From positions 1-64,000 of the forward strand of contig CAMZGD010000009.1 of the NCBI GenBank assembly GCA_947306365.1: a stretch of DNA of 64,000 nucleotides, given 5' to 3'. How positions within the stretch are numbered: position 1 is the first letter of the stretch; each line of letters begins with the position of its first letter. Source of the stretch: an uncultured Bacteroidales bacterium (GTDB taxonomy: Bacteria > Bacteroidota > Bacteroidia > Bacteroidales > UBA932). Position numbers and translations under genes: made by a program. Under the pieces are notes generated by a model, which was given only the letters and a program-made list of their open reading frames with translations, ran no database searches and had not been told where the DNA came from. This document shows positions 53,089-60,534 of the stretch, in pieces.

Positions 53089-53856
53089 ATGAAAAAACTA
53101 CGAATTGCACCGCCTTTGCGTGGCGCGGTAATGAAAGCAGGCTTGCTGCTGTTGCTGGCTGTCTGTTTTGTCTTGCACGCGCAAGCGCAGCCCAAGGCAG
53201 GTTGGAGCCTCCATGCTGACGGCGGCGTATCTGTCGCGGCCGGTGTGGCTTATGAGAACATCAATGCCCGACGCGGTTTCAACATCTCACCTGCCGTCGG
53301 CGGGGGCGTGGATTATCGGCTCAATCCTTTGATCCGTTTCGGGGGCGCCTATCAGTATGCGTCCTACCGTCGCGAACAACTTTTTACAACGCTTGGTGCT
53401 GAGGCGCCGGTCAAGGCCTATGGCAGTTATCAAGTGATGCACCATGACATCAAGCTGGGTGCGGAGGCGGATCTTCTGCAACTCCTGCCCGGCTTCTCCG
53501 TGCCATGGCTGGGTGTCTACCTTGGTACGGGAGTGGGCTGCACGATCGGCTACGGCGTCGATTACGGCGTCTTCTTCAGTACGCTGCTCACGCAGAACGG
53601 TACCACTACGCCTGTTTCCGGTCCTGTCGAGATCGATGCAGGCGGAACGGTTACCTTCAGCAGCCAGGTGCAGACGACCAACGACCGCATCAACTTCGTC
53701 AAGCCTTTCATTCCGCTGTCGCTCCAGGTCGAGGCTGATCTGGGCCGTGATTTCTCGGTGGGCGTAAAAGGCGAGGCCGACTTCATTCTGAATCCCGCCG
53801 ACGTCGCGCCGAAGCAGTTCTTTTCCGCAGGGGTTCTGCTTCGATACCATTTTTGA
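53089..53856 (+). CDS. Outer-membrane beta-barrel protein
   Basis: A 255-residue exported protein with a long basic N terminus and a signal peptide ending HAQAQ (about residue 32-34), then alternating beta strands (GWSLHADGGVSVAAGVAYENI, IRFGGAYQYASYR, WLGVYLGTGVGCTIGYG) ending LLRYHF. It fits the PorT/OmpA-like eight-strand class. The coiled-coil lipoprotein gene follows after 30 bases, so the two may form one envelope unit. A second ATG at 53083 is also in frame. Function unknown. Confidence 0.8.
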   Translation: MKKLRIAPPLRGAVMKAGLLLLLAVCFVLHAQAQPKAGWSLHADGGVSVAAGVAYENINARRGFNISPAVGGGVDYRLNPLIRFGGAYQYASYRREQLFTTLGAEAPVKAYGSYQVMHHDIKLGAEADLLQLLPGFSVPWLGVYLGTGVGCTIGYGVDYGVFFSTLLTQNGTTTPVSGPVEIDAGGTVTFSSQVQTTNDRINFVKPFIPLSLQVEADLGRDFSVGVKGEADFILNPADVAPKQFFSAGVLLRYHF

Positions 53857-53886
53857 AAATAAACAATAATCAATACCCAAAAGACT

Positions 53887-55392
53887 ATGAAAAGAATTAT
53901 TACCCTGTTGTTTTCCTTCCTGCTGCTGGCGGGAGGTGCTTCCCTGATCTCTTCCTGCGTCGAAGAGGCTCCTTCGATCAACTATTCGGTCAGCGTGACG
54001 GTTGTCAACGACTTTACCAAAGTCGTCGAAGCCATCAACGCAGGTGCCCTCCAGCAGGCCGAGGCGACCGACCGGCTGACGGCAGCCATCGACGGAATGG
54101 CCGCTGACCAGCTCGCCAAGCTCGAGGCCCTGACGGAGGTCATCACTTCACAGGCCAACACACTGGATACGAAACTGGCGGCGATCGAGGCTGCGCTCCA
54201 GGCGCAGACCCTGTCGTTGGAAGGTAAATTCGAGTTGCTGAAAACGGCCGTTGAGAACGGCACGCTCAAGAGCGAGGAACTCGCGGAAAAGCTGGCTGTC
54301 GCCATCGACAACCTGGGCGGAACAGTGGCTGAGAAGCTCGAGGCCGTGAAGGCGGTCATCGAAAGTACATCCGCCGCCAGCGCCGAGAAAATAGCGGCGA
54401 TCGAAGCGGCGCTGCTGGCGCAGACCCTGTCGCTCGAAGGCAAATTCGACCTGCTCCAGGCGGCCGTTGAGGACGGTACGCTCAAGAGCGAGGAACTTGT
54501 GGAAAAGCTGGCTGTCGCCATCGACAACCTGGCCGAAAAGTTCGAAGCCGTGAAGGCAATCATCGAAAGCACATCAGCTGCGACTGGCGAAAAACTGGCC
54601 GCGCTGGAAGCCGCTCTAAAGGCACAGACCCTGTCGTTTGAGGCCAAGCAGGCCCTGCTGATTGCTGCCGTAGAGAAGGCTGCAACTTCAAGCAATGCCA
54701 CGGCCACCCAGCTTGCTGCGTTGGAAGCAGTGCTGAAAGCGCAGACCTTGTCACTGGAAAACAAGCTTGAGTTGATCAAAAATGCCGTCAACAACATTGA
54801 CCTCGGCTATGAACTCAATGACCTCATCGATGCGGTCAACAGCCTTGCGCAGGACGTTGCGAATGGTTCTGTCGATGTGGAGAGTGCTATCAGTGCCATC
54901 GCGGATACCCTGCAGGCGCTCCAAGATTTCATCAATGAAATCGTTTATGACAATACCGTTGTTTTCGATGGTGTAAGCATGCCGGTATTTGGCGCTACGA
55001 TAGATGCTGTTGATTTAACGGAGAATAATTATGATATTAAGTTGAATCTGTCCGGAGATGGTTCAAAAGTGCTTAATATCCAGGCGTCCGCCGAATTCCA
55101 TGAAGGCCGGCTTCTTGACCTTACGCAGTATGAATCGGAGCATGATGGTTGGTATTGGGTGGTCGATATGCATGATTATAATACTTTTACCACTTACTTT
55201 GAAACCTTTGCTGCGCCTTCATCTTATTATGTGGTCTTCCTTGAGGGAACACTCTATGTCGAGCGCATCGGATCGGGTAATGAGTTCAAGATCGTGCTGC
55301 AAAACGGCAGAGTAAAGGATACGTGGAATGGGGATGGCATCGAGCACACCATTTCGCTGGCTTTCAAAGGCGAACTTGAAGTAGTCGACTAA
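53887..55392 (+). CDS. Repeat-rich coiled-coil lipoprotein with a distinct C-terminal domain
   Basis: A 501-residue lipoprotein (lipobox LISSC, Cys24). Residues about 40-320 are alanine/leucine/glutamate-rich helical repeats with the recurring AALxAQTLSLExK core at four places, and a longer 72-residue unit twice in tandem. They predict an elongated coiled-coil stalk. Residues about 350-501 are beta-rich (WYWVVDMHDYNTFTTYF) and encoded by noticeably more AT-rich DNA than the stalk. I do not recognise the family. It may be a surface fibre displaying the C-terminal domain, perhaps working with the barrel protein upstream. Confidence 0.72.
   Translation: MKRIITLLFSFLLLAGGASLISSCVEEAPSINYSVSVTVVNDFTKVVEAINAGALQQAEATDRLTAAIDGMAADQLAKLEALTEVITSQANTLDTKLAAIEAALQAQTLSLEGKFELLKTAVENGTLKSEELAEKLAVAIDNLGGTVAEKLEAVKAVIESTSAASAEKIAAIEAALLAQTLSLEGKFDLLQAAVEDGTLKSEELVEKLAVAIDNLAEKFEAVKAIIESTSAATGEKLAALEAALKAQTLSFEAKQALLIAAVEKAATSSNATATQLAALEAVLKAQTLSLENKLELIKNAVNNIDLGYELNDLIDAVNSLAQDVANGSVDVESAISAIADTLQALQDFINEIVYDNTVVFDGVSMPVFGATIDAVDLTENNYDIKLNLSGDGSKVLNIQASAEFHEGRLLDLTQYESEHDGWYWVVDMHDYNTFTTYFETFAAPSSYYVVFLEGTLYVERIGSGNEFKIVLQNGRVKDTWNGDGIEHTISLAFKGELEVVD
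54150..54790 (+). repeat. In-frame tandem repeats encoding the coiled-coil stalk
   Basis: Two long units, near 54181-54315 and 54397-54531, are highly similar at 216-base spacing. The shorter core (GCGCAGACCCTGTCG and variants) occurs four times near 54199, 54415, 54622 and 54738. The last copies have diverged more. Such arrays can change length by recombination. Confidence 0.75.
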
Positions 55393-55413
55393 TCGTTGCG
55401 AAGTTGGTATACT

Positions 55414-55449
55414 GAAAAAGGGTGACGGCACATGTCCGTCACCCTTTTC
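55414..55449. terminator. Bidirectional rho-independent terminator
   Basis: AAAAGGGTGACGG (55416-55428) and CCGTCACCCTTTT (55436-55448) form a perfect 13-base stem with a 7-base loop, with A-rich and T-rich ends on the two sides. It separates the coiled-coil lipoprotein gene and the converging peptidase operon. Confidence 0.88.
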
Positions 55450-55475
55450 TTGTGCTGCTTCAGGCTGCGCCTGCG

Positions 55476-57962
55476 TCAGTCGTTGTTCATCTCCCGGATG
55501 TCGACCTGGTCGCGGTGCGAGGTGCCGAGCAGCCATTCGCTGTACCAGTCGGCCATCCGCCAGAAGAAGTATTCGTTCATGTCGCCAAAACCGTGCCGCT
55601 GGCCCGGAAGGACGAGCATGTCGAAGCGCTTGTTGGCGCGGATCAGCGCGTTGACCACGCGGATCGTGTTGCTCGGGCTCACGTTGTCGTCGATGTCGCC
55701 CGTCACCAGCAGCAGGTGTCCCTTGAGGTTGCCGGCGATGTCCTGGTTCTTGTCGATGCTGTACTTGAAGGTGGTATCGCCCGAAGCCGTGATCTCTTCG
55801 AGGATGCCGTGGTGCTGCTCGCTCCACCAGCGGTTGTAGATGCTGTTGTCGTGGTTGCCGGCGCAGGAGACGGCGGCCTTGAAGAAGTCGGGATACTTGA
55901 GGATGGCCGCGGTGGACATGAAACCGCCGCCGCTGTGGCCGTGGATGCCCACGCGGTTGATATCGATGAATTTATGGCGCGAAGCCAGCTGCTGGATGGC
56001 GTATTTCTGGTCTTCCAGGCCGTAGTCGCGGAGGTTGCCGTAGCCGAAGTTGTGGTACCACTTCGAACGGTTCGGGTGACCGCCGCGGTTGCCCACGGTG
56101 ATTACGATGAAGCCGATCTGGGCGAGCCGGTCGGTGCGGGTGAAGTTCTTCGACCAGTACTCGAAGTTGCCTTCGACCTGCGGGCCGGGGTACACGTAGT
56201 CGATGATCGGATATGTCTTCGTGGAGTCGAAGTCGAACGGCTTGTACATATAGCCGTAGAGGTCGGTCACGCCGTCGGCGGCCTTCACCTTGAACGGGGT
56301 GGGGAACTGGTAGCCAGCCGCCAGCAACAGGGAGAAGTCGGCTTCCTGGAGGGGCATCACCCGGCGTCCCGTGGCGTCGAAGAGCGTGACCTGCGGGATG
56401 GCGTCGACACGGGAGCCGTTGCTCACGAAGAATTTCGCGTCGTCGCTGAAGCTGTTGGAATAGGCGTTGTAGTCGGCCGTGTCGAGCTGCTTCAGGCCGG
56501 TGCCGTCGAAATTGATCCGGTAAACGTGGCCGTTGTAGGGATTCTCGTCCTTGTTCACGCCCATCGCCAGGAAGTAGATGACCCGGGCGGCCTCATCCAC
56601 GGCCAGCACGTTTTCCACGTGGTAGGCGCCGTCGGTGATCTGGCGCTTGAGCGTACCGTCCGCGCCATAAAGATAGAGCTGGGCCCATCCGTTGCGTTCG
56701 GACCACCAGATAATGTCCTTGCCGGCGTTCAGGAGCCGCGGGTCGCGGACTTCCACGTAGGTGTTGAGGCGCTCCTCGATGACGGTGCGGGCGCTGTCCT
56801 GCGCCAGATCGATGCGGAGCAGGTCGGTGCGCTTGAGGTCGCGGCTGCGGCGGATCATGTAGAAGCCGTCGTTGTCGCCCATCCAGACGCTCTTGCGCCA
56901 GTCGTCATAGCGGTCGGCGTTCCGCGCCGTCCTGCGGAACAGCTCGGTGTCCTGGTCCTTGAAGGCGGCGACATTGATCTCCCGGCCGGTTTCCGTGGCC
57001 ATGTCGAACACGTAAAGGTGGTTGACCGGCCCGGGCTCGCCCGGCATCTGGTATTTGTAGGTCTGCAGCGTCGGGCGCGGCTGTGCCACGGAGTTGATGA
57101 CCCAGAGGTCCTTGACCTTCGTCATATCGAACTTCTCCACGGCGAAGTGCTTCGAGTCGGGCGACCACAGCACGTAGTTGGGTGTGCGCCGGGTGGTGTC
57201 CTTCATTTCGGAGGCGCGGTAGTTGCTGCCGCCCCAGTAGAAGTCCTTCGTGCCGTCGCTGGTAAGGCGGTGGTCCACCACGGTGGAGTCCTTTTCGTCC
57301 TCCATCAGCTTACGCACGTCTTCGATGTCCATCCAGTAAAGGTCATATCCCTTGGAATACACGGCTTTCGTGCCGTCGGGCGAGATGCAGGCCCACATCG
57401 GATAATCTTTCTTCTCTTCGTTCTCGGTCACGTCCACCAGCTTTCCGGTGGCAAGGATGTACTCGAAGCGATAGACTTTCGGCTCTTTCCTGGGCTTTCC
57501 CTTGGGCTTGGGCTTTCCTTCCTTTCCGTCCTCTCCTTCCTTCATCTGGCCTTCGTCCCTCTTTTTCTTGTCTTTCTTCTCCACCATTTCGGTGCTCTGG
57601 ACTTCGAAGGTGAACTTTGCGTCGTCTTTCAGTTCGAGTTTGCGGAGCGGCAGGTGCTGGGCGTCGAACGGGTCCTTGACGATGGCCGAGATCTCCATGG
57701 CGAGGCGCTCCATGTCGAAGGCCTTGGTCTGGGTTTTGGCCACCGGATCCACGATGTAGTATTCGGTCCCGGCGGAGGTCTTCCACTCATACCAGAACTT
57801 GTCGGAGTTCTTGAACCAGTTGGGGCGGATGGAGGTACTGAAGACCATATTGCCCACCTTCTTGGCGGAGAACTGGTCGGCCAGGGCGTAGTTCGGCTCC
57901 TGGGCCGTGGCTGCGGCGCAGAGCGTCAGGGCAGCGATGCAGCAGAAAAGCAGTCGTTTCAT
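55476..57962 (-). CDS. S9 family peptidase, dipeptidyl-peptidase IV type
   Basis: An 828-residue periplasmic serine peptidase that removes N-terminal dipeptides. Signal peptide (LTLCAAATAQ), an N-terminal beta-propeller (about 60-570), and a C-terminal alpha/beta-hydrolase domain with Ser677 in GHSGGG, the Asp in DIDDNVS (about 758-759) and His790 in GQRHGF. Residues about 127-162 are a strongly charged Lys/Glu/Gly/Pro insertion inside the propeller. I start at 57962, where the signal peptide begins; the open frame runs on upstream into another gene. Last gene of a three-gene reverse operon. Confidence 0.92.
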   Translation of the reverse strand: MKRLLFCCIAALTLCAAATAQEPNYALADQFSAKKVGNMVFSTSIRPNWFKNSDKFWYEWKTSAGTEYYIVDPVAKTQTKAFDMERLAMEISAIVKDPFDAQHLPLRKLELKDDAKFTFEVQSTEMVEKKDKKKRDEGQMKEGEDGKEGKPKPKGKPRKEPKVYRFEYILATGKLVDVTENEEKKDYPMWACISPDGTKAVYSKGYDLYWMDIEDVRKLMEDEKDSTVVDHRLTSDGTKDFYWGGSNYRASEMKDTTRRTPNYVLWSPDSKHFAVEKFDMTKVKDLWVINSVAQPRPTLQTYKYQMPGEPGPVNHLYVFDMATETGREINVAAFKDQDTELFRRTARNADRYDDWRKSVWMGDNDGFYMIRRSRDLKRTDLLRIDLAQDSARTVIEERLNTYVEVRDPRLLNAGKDIIWWSERNGWAQLYLYGADGTLKRQITDGAYHVENVLAVDEAARVIYFLAMGVNKDENPYNGHVYRINFDGTGLKQLDTADYNAYSNSFSDDAKFFVSNGSRVDAIPQVTLFDATGRRVMPLQEADFSLLLAAGYQFPTPFKVKAADGVTDLYGYMYKPFDFDSTKTYPIIDYVYPGPQVEGNFEYWSKNFTRTDRLAQIGFIVITVGNRGGHPNRSKWYHNFGYGNLRDYGLEDQKYAIQQLASRHKFIDINRVGIHGHSGGGFMSTAAILKYPDFFKAAVSCAGNHDNSIYNRWWSEQHHGILEEITASGDTTFKYSIDKNQDIAGNLKGHLLLVTGDIDDNVSPSNTIRVVNALIRANKRFDMLVLPGQRHGFGDMNEYFFWRMADWYSEWLLGTSHRDQVDIREMNND

Positions 57963-57973
57963 ATCGTGTCTGT

Positions 57974-58471
57974 TTAATTGTTTCGTTCCCATTCTCCCAC
58001 TTCCATGTCTTTCAGGGCGCCGTCTTCGATGCGGAAGCGCAGGGCGGTCCTGACCAGGTGGAAGCCCTGGATGCCGGCGGCGCCGGGGTTGAGCACCATC
58101 ATGTCGTAGTGCTTGTCGTAGACGACTTTCAGGATGTGCGAGTGCCCGCAGACGAACAGTTTCGGGCGGTAGGCTTCGATGAGCCGGAGTGCCCGGTAGT
58201 CGTAGTGACCGGGGTAGCCGCCGATGTGCGTCATCAGCACGCTCATCCCGTCCTGTTCGAAGAAGGCGCTTGCGCGGGCGAACGACCGTACGTCGTAACC
58301 GTCGCAGTTGCCGTGGACGCAGACCAGGGGCTTGAAGGTGGCGATCTCCGAGAGGGTGGCTTCGCCTCCGAAGTCGCCGGCGTGCCACACCACGTCCACC
58401 GGTTCGAGGAACCGGCGTACCTTTTCGTCAAAATATCCGTGCGTGTCGGAGATCAGTCCGATGTAGGCCAT
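57974..58471 (-). CDS. YfcE/MJ0936-type metallophosphoesterase
   Basis: A 165-residue calcineurin-like phosphoesterase. Metal-binding motifs: SDTHG (7-11 region), AGDFGG, VHGNCD, THIGG and CGHSHI, in the normal order. Such proteins hydrolyse phosphodiesters; the substrate is unknown. It lies 3 bases after the acetyltransferase-like gene and 11 before the peptidase gene, so all three are cotranscribed. Confidence 0.9.
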   Translation of the reverse strand: MAYIGLISDTHGYFDEKVRRFLEPVDVVWHAGDFGGEATLSEIATFKPLVCVHGNCDGYDVRSFARASAFFEQDGMSVLMTHIGGYPGHYDYRALRLIEAYRPKLFVCGHSHILKVVYDKHYDMMVLNPGAAGIQGFHLVRTALRFRIEDGALKDMEVGEWERNN

Positions 58472-58474
58472 TCT

Positions 58475-59647
58475 CTATAGTTTGATGATGATCTTCTTCC
58501 GATAGAGCCACATCGCCATGAGGATGAAGAGGGCGACGTAGCAGAGGGCGTACATCAGCGATGCGTATTCGTTGTCGCCGAAGATGCTCGCGCAGCAGTT
58601 CCGGTAGAACCAGTTGAGGCAGTTGGTGGTCTTGCCGTCGGGCGTGGTCCAGTGGATCATCCGGCCGAGGATCTTTACGGTAAGGCCGGCCATGACAAAG
58701 CAGAAGAGGGGGTTCATTCCCAGCGCCTTGAAGGGGACGAACGGCTTCTCCTTGCCCTTCACGTCGATGAACCAGATGAAGAAGGCCAGGCAGAGGATGG
58801 CCCAGCCGCCTGCGTAGAGCACGTAGGAGCCGGTCCAAAGCGCCTTGCTGACAGGCAGCCAGATGCTCCACACGCAGCCGAGCGCAAGGCAGACGGCTGC
58901 GATGGTATAGAGTTTCGCCACGGCTTCGGTCTTGTCATCCGTATGCCGGATGGTCTGTCCGATGAAATAGCCCAGCAGCACCGTGCCCGCGCCGGAAATG
59001 GCGCCGAGCAGGCCTTCGGGATCGAACGGTATGCCGTAGCCGTGATAGACGTGGTTCTCGCCGAGCAGCGCGATGTCGATCTTGCCCGAAATGTTCCCTT
59101 CCAGCGTCGCCCAACCGGGATCCGTACCGAACACGTAGAGGATCAGCCAGTGGAGGCAGGTCACGCCGGCGATGCCCCAGAGAATCTGCCTGGGTGTTTT
59201 CAGGAGCAGGGCCAGGAAGCCGCCGAGCAGGTAGCACATGGCGATGCGCTGCAGCACGCCGAAGATGCGCACATGCTGGATCCAGTACACCCAGTTCTGG
59301 CCGAAGGTCCAGGATGCGTCGTGGGGCGAAGTGGGGTAGAAGGGGAACAGGTTCAGTCCCAGGCCCACCAGGAAGATGAGGATGGCGCGTCTGACCAGCT
59401 TCCAGGCACTCTTGCGGTTGAGCGCATCGCCGTACTTCGCGTAGGAGAAGGCCATGGCGACGCCTACGCAGAAAAGGAAGAACGGAAACACGAGGTCGGT
59501 CGGCGTGCACCCGGTCCAGGGCGCGTGTTCCAGGGGCGGGAAGATATGGGCCCAGCTCCCTGGATTGTTGACCAGGATCATTCCGGCCACCGTCATCCCC
59601 CGCAGGACGTCGAGGGCGACATAGCGTTGGGTTTTTGCTTGTGTCAT
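58475..59647 (-). CDS. Heparan-alpha-glucosaminide N-acetyltransferase-like membrane protein (COG4299/NagX family)
   Basis: A 390-residue protein with about 10 membrane helices. RYVALDVLRGMTVAGMILVNNPGSW at the N terminus, WTGCTPTDLVFPFFLFCVGVAMAFS, and VLQRIAMCYLLGG match the family that includes human HGSNAT and bacterial NagX-like proteins. These are thought to acetylate sugars across a membrane or to import amino sugars. It has its own promoter in the inverted repeat at 59652-59684 and heads the peptidase operon. Confidence 0.87.
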   Translation of the reverse strand: MTQAKTQRYVALDVLRGMTVAGMILVNNPGSWAHIFPPLEHAPWTGCTPTDLVFPFFLFCVGVAMAFSYAKYGDALNRKSAWKLVRRAILIFLVGLGLNLFPFYPTSPHDASWTFGQNWVYWIQHVRIFGVLQRIAMCYLLGGFLALLLKTPRQILWGIAGVTCLHWLILYVFGTDPGWATLEGNISGKIDIALLGENHVYHGYGIPFDPEGLLGAISGAGTVLLGYFIGQTIRHTDDKTEAVAKLYTIAAVCLALGCVWSIWLPVSKALWTGSYVLYAGGWAILCLAFFIWFIDVKGKEKPFVPFKALGMNPLFCFVMAGLTVKILGRMIHWTTPDGKTTNCLNWFYRNCCASIFGDNEYASLMYALCYVALFILMAMWLYRKKIIIKL

Positions 59648-59651
59648 ATTC

Positions 59652-59684
59652 TACAAAGATACGTTTTTTTGCCGTATCTTTGTA
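59652..59684. promoter_or_regulatory. Divergent promoters arranged as a perfect 12-base inverted repeat
   Basis: TACAAAGATACG (59652-59663) and CGTATCTTTGTA (59673-59684) are exact reverse complements with a 9-base T-rich spacer. Each arm holds a -7 element TATCTTTG: 59661-59654 on the reverse strand for the acetyltransferase-like gene and 59675-59682 on the forward strand for rsmE. Both ATGs are within 7 bases of their elements. The two promoters would compete for polymerase. Confidence 0.7.
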
Positions 59685-59689
59685 ATCCG

Positions 59690-60532
59690 ATGGAACTCTT
59701 CTATTCAAAAGACATTTCGCTGGGCGGACGGGTGCTCGACCCGGGCGAGTCGGGGCATTGCGTCAAGGTGCTGCGGCATCGTGCCGGCGACACCATCCAC
59801 GTGGTGGACGGACACGGGATGCTTTATTGCTGCACGATTGTCGACGCCGACCCGCGTGCGGTGGCGTTCACGGTGGACCGGCAGGTGGAGAACTACGGCA
59901 GCCACGGATACCGGCTCCGGATGGCGGTCTGTCCGCCCAAGAACACAGACCGGTTCGAATGGTTCGCCGAGAAGGCGACGGAGATCGGCGTAGATGTGAT
60001 CACGCCGCTCTTCGGCGATTATTCCGAGCGGAAGGTCTTCAAGGGGGATCGGATCGAACGGTTGCTGGTAAGTGCGGCCAAGCAGTCGCACAAGGGGGCC
60101 ATCCCCCGGCTCGACGAGGCGATGACCGTCACCGAATTCCTCCGGCAAGACCACGCCGGCTTGAAGCTTATCTGCTACTGCGACGAAGCCGCCGGAAAGA
60201 TCGACATCAAGGAAGCGCTGAGGGCGGGCTTGCCTCACGCGCGGCAGAACCTTTTCGAGCCGGGCGAAGGCGCCTCGGCTCGAAAGAACCTGCCGCTCCA
60301 CCAGGCTTGCGCACAGTCCGCTTCCGATCAGTCCGTCATACCCGGCTCCGACCGGGTATCTCTGCCGATGATTACGATTATGATCGGTCCGGAAGGCGAT
60401 TTCTCCCGGGCGGAGGTGGCGCTGGCGCTCGAGCGCGGCTGGCAGCCGGTATCGCTGGGCGACAGCCGCCTGCGCATAGAAACGGCGGCCCTGGTCGCCA
60501 CGGCCGCCGTCTATCTGCATTTCACCCGGTAG
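59690..60532 (+). CDS. rsmE: 16S rRNA (uracil-1498-N3)-methyltransferase RsmE with a repeat-derived insertion
   Basis: Methylates U1498 of 16S rRNA, using SAM in a trefoil-knot SPOUT fold. 280 residues instead of about 235. The N-terminal PUA-like part (HCVKVLRHRAGDTIHVVDG), the central KNTDRFEWFAEKATEIGVDVI and PLFGDYSERK, and the knot motifs MIGPEGDFSRAE and LGDSRLRIETAA are all present. Between about residues 176 and 226 (KIDIKE to MITIMIGPEGDF) lies a segment absent from normal RsmE, encoded by palindromic repeat DNA at about 60217-60369. The frame is kept, so the protein may still work; the insertion lies just before the SAM-binding knot. Confidence 0.9.
   Translation: MELFYSKDISLGGRVLDPGESGHCVKVLRHRAGDTIHVVDGHGMLYCCTIVDADPRAVAFTVDRQVENYGSHGYRLRMAVCPPKNTDRFEWFAEKATEIGVDVITPLFGDYSERKVFKGDRIERLLVSAAKQSHKGAIPRLDEAMTVTEFLRQDHAGLKLICYCDEAAGKIDIKEALRAGLPHARQNLFEPGEGASARKNLPLHQACAQSASDQSVIPGSDRVSLPMITIMIGPEGDFSRAEVALALERGWQPVSLGDSRLRIETAALVATAAVYLHFTR
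60217..60369 (+). repeat. Palindromic repeat element read as coding sequence inside rsmE
   Basis: About 153 bases hold two hairpins. The first pairs 60241-60262 with 60276-60296 (GCGGCAG...TTTCGAGCCG against CGGCTCGAAA...CTGCCGC) with few mismatches. The second is REP-like, ATACCCGG (60338-60345) with CCGGGTAT (60352-60359). The flanks CGTCAT and TCTCTG match the intergenic REP-like element at 5413-5442. The exact insertion ends are estimated from where RsmE homology stops and resumes. Confidence 0.75.
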
Positions 60533-60534
60533 GA

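Noticed and set aside
54150-54790. CRISPR-like array
   Set aside because: The repeats are in frame, protein-coding, lack short unique spacers of equal length and diverge along the gene.
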